From: Paractinoplanes bogorensis
GTDB lineage: Bacteria; Actinomycetota; Actinomycetes; Mycobacteriales; Micromonosporaceae
DNA length: 64,000 nt
Reading direction: 5' to 3'
NCBI RefSeq assembly: GCF_018829635.1
Contig: NZ_JAHKKG010000004.1
Coordinates: 434,001-498,000, forward strand
Shown here one piece after another: positions 32,596 to 43,991 of the stretch; position 1 is the stretch's first letter, and each line of letters opens with the position of its first letter. Below the pieces are notes generated by a model. It was not told where the DNA came from. It was given only the letters and a program-made list of their open reading frames with translations, and made no database searches. Made by a program: the position numbers and the translations under genes.

Positions 32596-33942
32596 TCAGC
32601 GCGCCACCGACAGGGCCGGGGCGCGCGCGGCGTCGGCCAGGTGGGCGGCCACGGCCGCGTGGTCGGTGGCGATCAGGCCCACGGTGACGCGCAGGTGCGG
32701 GGTGGTGGGGCCGGCCGCGAAGGCGGTGCCCGCGGCCGCCGCGATGCCGTTACTGGCCAGGGAGATCAGGGCCGCCTGCTCGTCGGCGACCGGCAGCCAC
32801 AGGTTGAGGCCGTCGCCCGCCGGTAGGTCCAGGCCGAGACCGGCCAGCGCCGTCACGACCAGGTGGCGGCGGCGGGCGTATTCGTCGCGGGCCGCCGCCA
32901 CGGCCGCCACCGAGGACGGGTCGGTCAGCAGGGCCAGCAGCAGGTGCTGGAGGAGGCGGCTGGTCCAGCCCTGGCCGAGCAGGCGCCGTTCCAGCACCGG
33001 GTCGAGCACGGCCGCGGGGGCGGTGACGGCGGCCAGGCGCAGGTCGGGGCCGTGCGACTTGGAGAAGCTGCGGACGTGCACGGTCTGGCGAGGCAGGTGC
33101 GACCCCAGCGACTGCGCGGGGGCCGAGGACACGTCGCCGGCCGAGTCGTCCTCGACGGCGTAGACGGACGGTGCGGTCGCCAGCACCGTGGCCAGCGCGG
33201 CCGTCCGGGCCGGCGACCACGACGCGCCGGTGGGGTTGAGGGCCCGGGGCTGCAGGAACACGGCCGAGGGGCGCTGGGCGAGGCCGGCCGCCAGCGCGGA
33301 CGGCAGCATCCCGGAATCGTCGGTCTCGGCCCCGATCACCTGCACGCCGAGCGATTCGAGTAGGTCGAGCAGCGGCGGGAAGCACGGATTCTCCACCACC
33401 GCGCGGTCGCCGATCCGCAGCAGCGACGACGCCACGTGGTCGATGGCGTCCATCGCGCCGTCGAAGATCGCGATGCGTTCGCACGGGAACGGCCAGGAGC
33501 TGCGGAGAACCGCCGAAAGCGAGGGCAGGACCGGTTCGTCGAGATAGCTGGTCGGCGCGGGGGAGAGGCCGGCCAGGGCGGGCAGCGGGGGCAACAACTG
33601 CGGATCCGGTACGCCGGTGGAGAGGTCGAGCGCGAAGCCACTCCGTCCGCGCAGCGCCGCCCGGTAACGCCCCGGACCGTCGGCCCGGGAGGTGGCGACG
33701 ACCGTGCCGCGGCGCCCGTCGGTCTGGATCGTGCCCGCGCGGCGCAGCAGCTGCCAGGCGGCGTTGACCGTGGTCGGAGACATGTGAAGAGCAGCGGCGA
33801 CCGTCCGTACGGGAGGAAGCTTGCTCCCAGGCGCAAGCACCCCGTCGCCCACCGCGCGTCCGACCGCCTCGGCCAGTCCCCGCGCCGACAGGTCGGTCAC
33901 ACGAAGCTCAGAAAACACTTTGTTACCGTACGTTTCAAGCAT
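32596..33942 (-). CDS. MocR-family regulator (GntR helix-turn-helix fused to PLP aminotransferase-like domain)
   Basis: This 448-residue protein has an N-terminal winged helix (SKLPPVRTVAAALHMSPTTVNAAWQLLRRAGTI, about 35-70) and a fold-type I aminotransferase domain. Its PLP lysine lies in RSFSKSHGPDLRLA and the cofactor-binding stretch in QPRALNPTGASW. MocR proteins such as GabR sense amino acid-PLP adducts. It is divergent from the semialdehyde dehydrogenase/aminotransferase genes and is their likely activator. ATG 33942 is chosen; an earlier ATG at 33978 would overlap the divergent ATG. TGTTAC occurs twice in direct orientation nearby (33921, 33958). Confidence 0.87.
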   Translation of the reverse strand: MLETYGNKVFSELRVTDLSARGLAEAVGRAVGDGVLAPGSKLPPVRTVAAALHMSPTTVNAAWQLLRRAGTIQTDGRRGTVVATSRADGPGRYRAALRGRSGFALDLSTGVPDPQLLPPLPALAGLSPAPTSYLDEPVLPSLSAVLRSSWPFPCERIAIFDGAMDAIDHVASSLLRIGDRAVVENPCFPPLLDLLESLGVQVIGAETDDSGMLPSALAAGLAQRPSAVFLQPRALNPTGASWSPARTAALATVLATAPSVYAVEDDSAGDVSSAPAQSLGSHLPRQTVHVRSFSKSHGPDLRLAAVTAPAAVLDPVLERRLLGQGWTSRLLQHLLLALLTDPSSVAAVAAARDEYARRRHLVVTALAGLGLDLPAGDGLNLWLPVADEQAALISLASNGIAAAAGTAFAAGPTTPHLRVTVGLIATDHAAVAAHLADAARAPALSVAR

Positions 33943-33976
33943 TGTTCGGTCCAGAGGTGTTACGTAATCTCGGTTC

Positions 33977-35460
<1,484 letters not shown>

Positions 35461-35464
<4 letters not shown>

Positions 35465-36798
35465 GCGCCGCCGAGGTCAGGGCGAACGATCGCGCCCACG
35501 TCTTCCACAGCTGGTCGGCCCAGGGCCTGATCGACCCGCTCCCGATCGAGGGCGCGCTGGGCAGCTACTTCTGGGACTACGAGGGCAACAAGTTCCTCGA
35601 CTTCTCGTCGCAGCTGGTCAACGTGAACATCGGGCACCAGCACCCGCGCCTGGTGGCAGCGATCCAGGAGCAGGCGGCCAAGCTGTGCACGATCCAGCCG
35701 GCGTTCGCCAACGACAAGCGCGGTGAGGCGGCCCGCCTGATCACCGAGCTGGCGCCCGAGAAGCTGAACAAGGTGTTCTTCACCAACGGCGGCGCCGAGG
35801 CCAACGAAAATGCGATCCGGCTGGCCCGCGGGCACACCGGCCGGCAGAAGATCCTGTCGACCTACCGCAGCTATCACGGCGGCACGACGACGGCGATCGC
35901 CGCCACCGGCGACCCGCGCCGCTGGGCCAACGAGGGCACCGCGGTCGGGCTGGTGCACTTCTGGGGCCCGTACCCGTACCGGTCGCCGTTCTATTCGGAC
36001 AGCGCCGAGCAGGAGACCGAGCGCGCGCTCAAGCACCTCCGCGACACGATCGTCTTCGAGGGCGCCGGCACGGTCGCGGCCGTGCTGCTCGAGACGGTGG
36101 TCGGCACCAACGGCATCCTGGTGCCGCCGCCCGGCTATCTGCAGGGCGTCCGGGCGATCTGCGACGAGTTCGGCATCGTGTTCATCGCCGACGAGGTGAT
36201 GGCCGGCTTCGGGCGCTGCGGCGAGTGGTTCGCGGTCGACCGCTGGGGCGTCGCGCCCGACGTGATCACCTTTGCCAAGGGGGTCAACTCCGGTTATCTC
36301 CCGCTCGGCGGCGTGATCATTTCGGACGACATCGCCGAGACGTTCCGGGAGCGGCCGTTCCCCGGAGGTCTGACGTATTCGGGCCATCCGCTCGCTTGCG
36401 CGTCGGCCGTCGCCTCCATTGAGATCTTCAAGGAGGAGGGGATCGTCGAGCACGCCCGCGCGATCGGCGACGACGTCATCGCGCCGGGGCTGGCCGAGCT
36501 GGCCGACAGGCATCCGAGTGTGGGGGAGGTACGCGGGCTGGGCGTCTTCTGGGCGATCGAGCTGGTGCGCGACCGGGCCACCCGCGAGCCGCTGGTGCCG
36601 TTCAACGCCTCCGGCGCGGCCGCCGGGCCGATGAACGAACTGGCCGCGGCCTGCAAGAAGGAGGGGCTCTGGCCGTTCACCCACTTCAACCGGGTGCACG
36701 TCGCGCCGCCCTGCACGGTCACCGCCGACGAGGTGCGCGAGGGTCTGTCGATCCTCGACCGCGCACTGTCGGTGGCCGACAAGTATTACCGGGGCTGA
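35461..36798 (+). CDS. Class-III aminotransferase, probable beta-alanine/omega-amino acid:pyruvate aminotransferase
   Basis: This 445-residue PLP enzyme has GGAEANENAIRLARG for cofactor phosphate binding, YRSYHGGTT, ADEVMAGFGRCGEWF (Asp on the pyridine nitrogen) and the Schiff-base lysine in ITFAKGVNSGYLPLGG. The ATG overlaps the dehydrogenase stop. Pairing with an MmsA-type dehydrogenase suggests that beta-alanine is converted to malonate semialdehyde. The amino donor is inferred from context only. A hairpin follows 22 bases after the stop. Confidence 0.86.
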
Positions 36799-36820
36799 CG
36801 CGGGATTGCGTAGCTGTGAA

Positions 36821-36835
36821 CGGCGCTGAACGCCG
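36821..36835 (+). terminator. Hairpin terminator after the aminotransferase
   Basis: CGGCG-ctgaa-CGCCG is a perfect 5-bp stem followed by a T-rich stretch (gtttcaggttt). It separates the MocR-controlled pair from the aldehyde dehydrogenase/transporter operon. The rest of the 160-base gap holds a GGAGG ribosome-binding site at 36945-36949 and no certain promoter. Confidence 0.45.
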
Positions 36836-36958
36836 ATTCCGTTTCAGGTTTGGAAAATAGTTTCGGATTCCCTTGTCTTCCGTCCTTCGCATGTGTCAAG
36901 GTCTCGCAGTCGATTTGTGTGGGAGCTGTCACAGGCCCGCTACTGGAGGTCCTATTCC

Positions 36959-38395
36959 GTGAGCGCCGCGCTGCCCGTTCTGCGTAACTTTGTCGGTGGC
37001 GAATACGTCGAAACCGCAGACCAGGCCACCTCGCAGGTGATCGACCCGAGCACCGGGGAGGCGTACGCGCTCGCGCCGGTCTCGACCGGGGCCGACGTGG
37101 ACGCGGCGATGACGGCGGCGGGGGCCGGCTTCGAGATCTGGCGCGACGCCACCCCGGCCGAGCGCCAGCGGGCCCTGCTCCGGATGGCCGACGCGGTCGA
37201 GGCCCGGGCCGACGAGATCATCGCGGCCGAGTGCCGGAACACCGGCAAGCCGGTCGAGGCGACCCGGGCCGAAGAGATGGGACCGCTGCTGGACGAGCTC
37301 CGCTTCTTCGCCGGGGCGGCGCGGGTCCTGGAAGGCAAGTCCGCGGGGGAGTATCTGCGCGACCACACGTCCTACGTACGGCGTGAGCCGATCGGCGTGT
37401 GCGCGCAGATCACCCCGTGGAACTATCCGATGGTGATGGCGGTGTGGAAGTTCGCCCCGGCCATCGCGGCGGGCAACGCCGTGGTGCTCAAGCCGTCGGA
37501 CACCACCCCGGTCAGCACGCTGCTGCTGGCCGAGATCGCCGCCGAGTTCCTGCCGCCGGGCGTGCTCAACGTGGTCTGCGGCGAGCGGGACACCGGCCGG
37601 GCGCTGGTCGCCCACCCGGCGCCGCAGCTCGTCTCGATCACCGGCTCGACCCGGGCCGGCATGGAGGTCGCGGTCTCGGCCGCCGCCGATCTCAAGCGGG
37701 CCCACCTCGAACTGGGCGGCAAGGCGCCGGTCATCGTGTTCGACGACGCCGACATCGCCGCCACCGCGCAGGCCATCGCCGGAGCGGGCTATTTCAACGC
37801 CGGTCAGGACTGCACCGCCGCCACCCGCGTGCTGGTGCACGGCCGGGTCGCCGCCGACTTCACCGACGCGCTGGCCGAGGCCGCGCGTAACACCCGGGTC
37901 GGTGCGCCGGACGACACCGAGGCCTACTTCGGCCCGGTCAACAACGCCGGCCAGCTCTCCCGCGTGCAGGGCTTCCTCGACCGCACGCCCGACCACGCCA
38001 GCATCGTGGCCGGCGGCAAGCGGATCGGCGAGCGCGGCTACTTCCTCGAGCCGACCGTCGTCGCCGGTCTGCGGCAGCGCGACGAGATGGTGCAGGACGA
38101 GGTCTTCGGCCCGGTCATCACCGTCCAGTCGTTCGACGACGAGGACGCCGCGGTCCGCTGGGCCAACGACGTCCGGTTCGGTCTGAGCGCCAGTGTCTGG
38201 ACCCAGAATCACGGCCGCGCGATGCGCGTGTCGCGCCGCCTCGACTTCGGTGCGGTGTGGATCAATACTCATCTGCCGTTCGTGTCCGAGATGCCGCATG
38301 GCGGATTCGGCCACTCCGGGTACGGCAAGGACCTTTCGATGTACGGGTTCGAGGAGTACACCCGGATCAAGCACGTAATGAGCTACCTCGGCTGA
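36959..38395 (+). CDS. Gamma-aminobutyraldehyde dehydrogenase-type aldehyde dehydrogenase
   Basis: This 478-residue NAD-dependent aldehyde dehydrogenase has ITPWNYPMVMAVWKFAPAIAAGN, the general-base Glu in HLELGGKAPV and the nucleophile in YFNAGQDCTAATR. The NAGQDCTA version is typical of aminobutyraldehyde dehydrogenases (PatD/Prr). It should oxidise 4-aminobutanal, from putrescine, to GABA. GTG 36959 has GGAGG nine bases upstream; a longer N-terminus lacks conservation. It heads a run with PotADBC and the FAD oxidase. Confidence 0.87.
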   Translation: MSAALPVLRNFVGGEYVETADQATSQVIDPSTGEAYALAPVSTGADVDAAMTAAGAGFEIWRDATPAERQRALLRMADAVEARADEIIAAECRNTGKPVEATRAEEMGPLLDELRFFAGAARVLEGKSAGEYLRDHTSYVRREPIGVCAQITPWNYPMVMAVWKFAPAIAAGNAVVLKPSDTTPVSTLLLAEIAAEFLPPGVLNVVCGERDTGRALVAHPAPQLVSITGSTRAGMEVAVSAAADLKRAHLELGGKAPVIVFDDADIAATAQAIAGAGYFNAGQDCTAATRVLVHGRVAADFTDALAEAARNTRVGAPDDTEAYFGPVNNAGQLSRVQGFLDRTPDHASIVAGGKRIGERGYFLEPTVVAGLRQRDEMVQDEVFGPVITVQSFDDEDAAVRWANDVRFGLSASVWTQNHGRAMRVSRRLDFGAVWINTHLPFVSEMPHGGFGHSGYGKDLSMYGFEEYTRIKHVMSYLG

Positions 38396-38438
38396 CCGCC
38401 CCCCGTCCTGCGCGAAGCGCTGATAACAGAGGAACGCC

Positions 38439-39566
38439 ATGACCACCCCCCAGCACAGCCGCGACACCCCGGCGATCGAGTTCGTCGGGGTCAACAAGAA
38501 CTACCTGTCGCACGGCGAGACGGTGCCCGCCGTCAAGCGGACCGACCTGGCCATCGGGCAGGGTGAGTTCTTCTCGCTGCTGGGCCCGTCGGGCTGCGGC
38601 AAGACGACGACCATGCGCATGATCGCCGGGTTCGAGGAGCCGACCGCGGGCCAGGTGATGCTCGACGGCCAGGACGTCACCGGCGTGGCCGCCAACAAGC
38701 GTGACGTCAACATGGTGTTCCAGTCCTATGCGCTCTTCCCGCACCTGAACACGTACCAGAACGTGGCTTTCGGTCTGGAACGCAAGAAGGTCGCCAAGAG
38801 CGAGATCAGCCGCCGGGTCGGCGAGATCCTCGAGATCGTGTCGCTGACCGGCATGGAGAAGCGCGCGCCCAAGGAGATGTCGGGCGGCCAGCAGCAGCGG
38901 GTCGCGCTGGCCCGGGCCCTGGTCAACCGGCCGCGGGCGCTGCTGCTGGACGAGCCGCTGGGCGCCCTCGACCTCAAGCTGCGCCAGCAGATGCAGATCG
39001 AGCTCAAGCGCATCCAGCGCGAGGTCGGCATCACGTTCGTCTACGTCACCCACGACCAGGGCGAGGCGCTGACGATGTCGGACCGGATCGCGGTCATGAA
39101 CGCCGGCGTGATCGAGCAGCTCGGCACGCCGCGCGAGATCTACGAGAAGCCGGCGACCCGGTTCGTGGCCGGCTTCATCGGCACGTCGAACATCGTCGAC
39201 GGGCACGTCGACCGGGTCGAGGGCGGGCTGGCCCTGCTCAGCTACACGACGCAGGACCGGGTGGTCGTACCGGCGTCACAGTCCGTACGCACCGGCGACA
39301 AGCTCGAGGTGTCGATCCGTCCGGAAAAGATCGACTTGCACCGGGGCGTGCCCCCGGTGACTGCTACGGGGGGCAGTGTTCTTTCGGGGACAGTGACCGA
39401 GGTCGTTTATCACGGAACCTCAACGAATTACACGGTATCCACGGCCGCAGGCGCAGATTTCACAGTCTTCGATCAAAATGCATCGAGCGCCGACGACCTT
39501 GCCGATCGCGGCGACCGTGTCTATCTCACCTGGGCCCCCCAGCACTCATACATGATCGGAGTCTGA
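38439..39566 (+). CDS. potA: Spermidine/putrescine ABC transporter ATPase PotA
   Basis: This 375-residue ATPase has Walker A GPSGCGKTT, Q-loop VFQSYALFPHL, signature MSGGQQQR, Walker B LLLDEPLGALD and H-loop VTHDQ. A C-terminal TOBE/OB regulatory domain (VSIRPEKIDL, VTEVVYHGTSTNYTV) is typical of polyamine and iron importers. It begins 43 bases after the aldehyde dehydrogenase and abuts the PotD-like gene, so it belongs to that operon. Confidence 0.92.
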   Translation: MTTPQHSRDTPAIEFVGVNKNYLSHGETVPAVKRTDLAIGQGEFFSLLGPSGCGKTTTMRMIAGFEEPTAGQVMLDGQDVTGVAANKRDVNMVFQSYALFPHLNTYQNVAFGLERKKVAKSEISRRVGEILEIVSLTGMEKRAPKEMSGGQQQRVALARALVNRPRALLLDEPLGALDLKLRQQMQIELKRIQREVGITFVYVTHDQGEALTMSDRIAVMNAGVIEQLGTPREIYEKPATRFVAGFIGTSNIVDGHVDRVEGGLALLSYTTQDRVVVPASQSVRTGDKLEVSIRPEKIDLHRGVPPVTATGGSVLSGTVTEVVYHGTSTNYTVSTAAGADFTVFDQNASSADDLADRGDRVYLTWAPQHSYMIGV

Positions 39567-40817
39567 ATGTCCGCGTCGAACTTTTCCGACCCCTCCCTGG
39601 TTCGCGGCCTGACCCAGCGTCGCTTCGGCCGTCGGGACGCACTTCGGCTCTCCGGACTCGGCGCCCTGGGCGCCGCCCTCGCCGCCTGTGGCGTGCAGGG
39701 ACAGGGCACGCAGGCGCCGCCGAGCGCCGAGCCCGACGCCGTCGCCAAGTTCTGGGACGGCAAGGTCAAGAACGGTTCGCTCGACTTCGCGAACTGGCCG
39801 CTCTACATGGACCCTTCGAAGCCCGAGCTCAAGAAGTTCACCGCGGCGACCGGCATCAAAGTCAATTACCAGGAAGTCATCCAGGAGATGGGTCCCTGGT
39901 TCGCCAAGGTGCAGCCGCAGCTGTCGGCGGGCCAGTCCATCGGCTACGACCTGATGGTCATCACCAACAGCTTCCAGTTCACCCAGTTCCGCGACTCGGG
40001 CTTCCTGGCCCCGCTCGACCACTCGAAGCTGCCGAACTACGCCAAGAACGCCGGCGCCGCGTACAAGAAGGAAGCCTTCGACCCGGGCAACGCCTACTCG
40101 ATCCCGTGGGCCTCGGGCATGACCGGCATCGCCTACGACGAGAGCAAGACCGGCCCGATCAAGGGTCTGGCCGACCTGTGGGACAAGCGTCTCAAGGGCA
40201 AGGTCGGCATGTTCTCCGACATCCAGGAGCTCGGCAACTTCGGCCTCATGAAGATCGGCGTCGACCCGGCCAAGTCGACCGAGGACGACTGGAAGAAGGC
40301 GGCCGACGAGCTCAAGAAGCAGAAGGACGACGGCATCGTCCGCAACTACTACGACCAGAGCTACATCGACGCGCTCGGCAGCGGCGAGGTGTGGGCGACC
40401 CAGGCCTGGTCGGGCGACATCTTCCAGAAGAACATCTCGGACGGGACGAACTTCAAGTTCATCATCCCGGAAGAGGGCGGCACGATCTGGACCGACAACA
40501 TGACGATCCCGATCACCGCCAAGAACCCGGTCGACGCGATCATGATGATGGACTTCTTCTACGAGGTCGAGAACGCCGCGACGATCGCCGAGTACATCAA
40601 CTACGTCTGCCCGGTGCCCGCGGCGCAGCCGGTGATCCGCCAGCACGCGGCCAAGCTGAGCGGCGACGACAAGAGCGCCCTGCTCGACGTGGCCGACTCC
40701 AAGCTGGTGTTCCCGACCGCCGAGGAGTACGCCAAGCTGCACTACTACGTCGCGTTCGAGGCGACCAGCGAGCAGCAGAAGTTCCAGAAGACGTTCGAAC
40801 CTATCGTGCTGGGATGA
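39567..40817 (+). CDS. potD: Spermidine/putrescine-binding lipoprotein PotD
   Basis: This 416-residue protein has a twin-arginine-like signal (RRFGRRDALRLSGLG) and lipobox LAACG, then the PotD/PotF fold. Features include LDFANWPLYMD, YDLMVITNSFQFTQF, YSIPWASGMTGIAYD and the TQAWSGDIFQ segment that contributes the polyamine-binding Trp/Asp. The start ATG follows the PotA stop with no gap. It should bind putrescine or spermidine outside the membrane. Confidence 0.92.
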   Translation: MSASNFSDPSLVRGLTQRRFGRRDALRLSGLGALGAALAACGVQGQGTQAPPSAEPDAVAKFWDGKVKNGSLDFANWPLYMDPSKPELKKFTAATGIKVNYQEVIQEMGPWFAKVQPQLSAGQSIGYDLMVITNSFQFTQFRDSGFLAPLDHSKLPNYAKNAGAAYKKEAFDPGNAYSIPWASGMTGIAYDESKTGPIKGLADLWDKRLKGKVGMFSDIQELGNFGLMKIGVDPAKSTEDDWKKAADELKKQKDDGIVRNYYDQSYIDALGSGEVWATQAWSGDIFQKNISDGTNFKFIIPEEGGTIWTDNMTIPITAKNPVDAIMMMDFFYEVENAATIAEYINYVCPVPAAQPVIRQHAAKLSGDDKSALLDVADSKLVFPTAEEYAKLHYYVAFEATSEQQKFQKTFEPIVLG

Positions 40818-40818
40818 T

Positions 40819-41682
40819 ATGAACCGCGTAAAGAACAAGATCGCGCCCTACCTGCTGGTTCTGCCCGGCGGGCTCTGGTTGCTGATCTTCTTCGCGGTGC
40901 CGATGGTCGCGATGTTGTCGCTCTCCCTCCAGGAGGGCGACATCGTGAACGGTTACCGCTTCACCGGGCACTGGCAGACGTACACGGAGGCCATCTCCAA
41001 CTACGACACGCAGATCATCCGGTCGCTCATCTACGGCGCCGTCGCCACGCTGATCCTGATCGTGCTGGCGTTCCCGGTGGCGTACTGGATCGCCTTCTAC
41101 GGCGGCAAGCGCAAGGCGACGTACCTCTTCCTGGTCCTGCTGCCGTTCTTCGTGTCGTTCGTGCTGCGGACGATCTCGTGGCGGCAGATCCTGACCGACG
41201 AGGGCCCGCTGCTGCATCCGCTGCGCGAGGCCGGCCTGATCTCGCAGTCGTTCCACATCCTCGGCACGCCGACCGCGGTGATCCTGGGGCTGGTCTACAA
41301 CTTCCTGCCGTTCATGGTGCTGCCGATCTATGTGGCCCTCGAGCGCATCGACCCGCGCGTGGTCGAGGCGGCGCGGGACCTGTACGCCAACCCGGCCACC
41401 ACGTTCCGCAAGGTGATCTTCCCGCTCGCCCTGCCCGGCGTGTTCGCCGGCGTGCTCATGACGTTCGTGCCGGCCAGTTCGGACTACGTCAACTCCGAGG
41501 TGCTGGGCAGCTCCGAGACCACCATGATCGGCCAGGTCATCCAGGCCCAGTTCCTCGAGAACTCCGATTACCCGACGGCCTCGGCACTCTCCTTCGTGCT
41601 GATGCTCGTGCTGCTGATCGGCGTGTTCACGTACGCCCGCATCCTCGGCACCGAGGACGTCATGAAGGTGGCCGCACGATGA
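40819..41682 (+). CDS. potB: Spermidine/putrescine ABC transporter permease PotB
   Basis: This 287-residue permease has six helices. It starts APYLLVLPGGLWLLIFFAVP, and the ATPase-contact motif is EAARDLYANPATTFRKVIFPLA. It begins one base after the PotD stop. The ATGA overlap with the next gene couples it to PotC. Confidence 0.9.
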   Translation: MNRVKNKIAPYLLVLPGGLWLLIFFAVPMVAMLSLSLQEGDIVNGYRFTGHWQTYTEAISNYDTQIIRSLIYGAVATLILIVLAFPVAYWIAFYGGKRKATYLFLVLLPFFVSFVLRTISWRQILTDEGPLLHPLREAGLISQSFHILGTPTAVILGLVYNFLPFMVLPIYVALERIDPRVVEAARDLYANPATTFRKVIFPLALPGVFAGVLMTFVPASSDYVNSEVLGSSETTMIGQVIQAQFLENSDYPTASALSFVLMLVLLIGVFTYARILGTEDVMKVAAR

Positions 41683-42533
41683 CGACGACCACGGAACGGC
41701 CACCGGCCGCGGAGGTCGAGAAGGCCGCCCGGATCAAGCCCAAGCGGCGGATCACCGGCGGCGGGATCCTGCACGCCTGGACCTGGGTGATCATCGCCTG
41801 GCTGGTCCTGCCGATCCTCGTGATGATCCTGTTCGGCTTCAACGACACCCCGGGCCGCTACAACCAGACCTGGGTCGGGTTCACGTTCAAGTGGTACGGG
41901 CGCCTCTTCGAATACCCCGACCTCACCAGCGCCCTGGTCACGTCGCTGGTCATCGCGGTGGTGGCCAGCCTGCTCTCCGGCGCCCTGGGCACCGGCATCG
42001 GCTACGCCCTGGGCCGCTACCGCTTCCGCGGCTCCGGCTCGCTCAACCTGATCATGTTCGCGACGATGTCCTCGCCCGAACTGATCATGGGCGCGTCGCT
42101 GCTCAGCCTGTTCGTCTCGGCCGGCGCCGGCCTCGGCCCGGTGACGATCACGATCGCGCACGTCATGTTCTCGATCTCGTTCGTCGCCGTCGTCGTGCGG
42201 GCCCGGGTGATGACGCTCGACCGCTCGATCGAGGAAGCCGCGGCCGACCTGGGCGCGAGCCCGTGGACCACGTTCTGGAAGGTCACCTTCCCGATCATCC
42301 TGCCCGCCGTCTTCTCCGGTGTGCTGCTGGCGTTCGCGCTCTCCATCGACGACTTCATCGTCACCGCCTTCACGGCGGGCACCACCAAGACGTTCCCGCT
42401 GTGGATCTGGGGTGCGACTCGCGTCGGCCTCCCGCCGCAGGTCAACGTCATGGGCACGCTCATCTTCGCGGTCGGTGTGTTCTTCGCCCTGGCCGCCAAC
42501 ATCCGATCGTCGAGCAAGAGTAAGCGGGACTGA
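41679..42533 (+). CDS. potC: Spermidine/putrescine ABC transporter permease PotC
   Basis: This 284-residue second polyamine permease has the cytoplasmic coupling loop EEAAADLGASPWTTFWKVTFP and the PotC hallmark ALSIDDFIVTAFTAG. The start overlaps the PotB stop. The N-terminus is a basic cytoplasmic tail (KAARIKPKRRITGG). It ends 6 bases before the FAD oxidase GTG. Confidence 0.9.
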   Translation: MTTTTERPPAAEVEKAARIKPKRRITGGGILHAWTWVIIAWLVLPILVMILFGFNDTPGRYNQTWVGFTFKWYGRLFEYPDLTSALVTSLVIAVVASLLSGALGTGIGYALGRYRFRGSGSLNLIMFATMSSPELIMGASLLSLFVSAGAGLGPVTITIAHVMFSISFVAVVVRARVMTLDRSIEEAAADLGASPWTTFWKVTFPIILPAVFSGVLLAFALSIDDFIVTAFTAGTTKTFPLWIWGATRVGLPPQVNVMGTLIFAVGVFFALAANIRSSSKSKRD

Positions 42534-42539
42534 TAACTC

Positions 42540-43910
42540 GTGCCTTCATCGTTGAAGGACGCGCTCTCCGAGCCCTACTGGCTCACCCAGGCGGGGGCCC
42601 CGGCCCCCGCCGCCCCGTTGGACGGCACCGACACCGCCGATCTGGTGGTCGTCGGGGCCGGCTACAGCGGCCTGTGGACCGCGCTGATGGCCAAGGAACG
42701 CGACCCCGGCCGCGACGTCGTGGTGATCGAGGCCGGGACGGCCGGTTGGGCGGCCTCGGGTCGCAACGGCGGGTTCTGCTCGGCGTCGCTCACCCACGGT
42801 TACGCCAACGGGGTGTCGCGCTTTCCCTCCGAGATGCCGGTGCTGGAGCGTCTCGGCCGCGAGAACCTCGACGAGATCGCCTCGACGGTCGACCGCTATG
42901 GCATCGAGTGCGATTTTTCCCGTACGGGGGAACTGAGCGTAGCGACCGCAGAATGGCAGTTGCGCGAGATGCGGGCGGAGCTGCGACCCGGTTTCGAGCT
43001 GCTCGACCGCGAGCAGGTCAGGGCCGAGGTCAACTCACCGACGTACGTGGGCGGGGTCTGGGACCGCGACGGCTGCGCCATGATCGACCCGGCGCGCCTG
43101 GTCTGGGGCCTGCGCGAGGCGTGCCTGTCGCTGGGCGTGCGCTTCTACGAGCAGTCGCCGGTCGAGCGCCTGGCTGTCCATGGGGCCGGGATGCGTCTGC
43201 ACACCTGGCGTGGCCGGCTCTCCGCGGAAAAGGTGGCGCTCGCGACCGGCGCGCACGGCAAGCTGCTGCGCCGGCTCGGCCACTTCGTGGTTCCCGTGTA
43301 CGACTACGCGCTGATGACGGCGCCGCTCACGCCCGCCCAGCTCGCCTCGATCGGCTGGTGTAACCGGCAGGGCATCGGCGACTCGGCCAACCAGTTCCAC
43401 TACTACCGCCTGTCGGCCGACAACCGGATCCTGTGGGGCGGCTACGACGCGGTCTACTACAACGGCGGCCGCATCGACCCGTCCCACGACCAGCGCGAGG
43501 CCACGTTCGCCACTCTGGCTTCGCATTTCTACGAGACGTTCCCGCAGCTGGCCGAGGTGCCGTTCACGCACAAGTGGGGTGGCGTGATCGACACGTGCAG
43601 CCGGTTCAGCAGCTTCTTCGGCACGTCGCACGGCGGTCGCGTCGCCTACGCGGTGGGCTACACCGGTCTGGGCGTGGGCGCGACCCGCTTCGGCGCCAAC
43701 GTGATGCTCGACCTGCTGACCGGCGCGCCCACCGAGCGCACCTCGCTCAAGATGGTCCGAAGCAAGCCGATCCCGTTTCCGCCGGAGCCGGTGCGCTCGG
43801 GCGTGATTCAGTTGACGCGCTGGTCGATCGCTCAGGCCGACCGCAACGCCGGCCGCCGCAACGTGTGGCTGCGAACCCTCGACAAGGTGGGCTTGGGCTT
43901 CGACTCCTGA
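42540..43910 (+). CDS. FAD-dependent amine oxidoreductase, gamma-glutamylputrescine oxidase (PuuB)-like
   Basis: This 456-residue DAO-type flavoprotein has the dinucleotide motif VVVGAGYSGLWTALMA near the N-terminus, EAGTAGWAASGRNGGFCS as FAD-contact loop and a C-terminal GYTGLGVGATRFGANVMLDL. This matches PuuB/OrdL-like oxidases. PuuB acts on gamma-glutamylputrescine, but the synthetase PuuA is not in this window, so free polyamine or another amine may be the substrate. It is last in the transporter operon, with a GTG start. Confidence 0.83.
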   Translation: MPSSLKDALSEPYWLTQAGAPAPAAPLDGTDTADLVVVGAGYSGLWTALMAKERDPGRDVVVIEAGTAGWAASGRNGGFCSASLTHGYANGVSRFPSEMPVLERLGRENLDEIASTVDRYGIECDFSRTGELSVATAEWQLREMRAELRPGFELLDREQVRAEVNSPTYVGGVWDRDGCAMIDPARLVWGLREACLSLGVRFYEQSPVERLAVHGAGMRLHTWRGRLSAEKVALATGAHGKLLRRLGHFVVPVYDYALMTAPLTPAQLASIGWCNRQGIGDSANQFHYYRLSADNRILWGGYDAVYYNGGRIDPSHDQREATFATLASHFYETFPQLAEVPFTHKWGGVIDTCSRFSSFFGTSHGGRVAYAVGYTGLGVGATRFGANVMLDLLTGAPTERTSLKMVRSKPIPFPPEPVRSGVIQLTRWSIAQADRNAGRRNVWLRTLDKVGLGFDS

Positions 43911-43973
43911 CGGGCTTCGGGGTCTGAGGTTCGATTCCTGAATCCGAAATGGGGGTTGGGGTTCGGATCCTGA
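43899..43973 (+). repeat. Three degenerate 12-mers at 31-32-base spacing
   Basis: TTCGACTCCTGA (the last codons and stop of the oxidase), TTCGATTCCTGA and TTCGGATCCTGA start at 43899, 43930 and 43962. The surrounding bases are also similar (CGGG after the first and third). This looks like local duplication of the gene end, now decayed. Confidence 0.6.
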
Positions 43974-43991
43974 CGGGTTTATCGTGACTAG

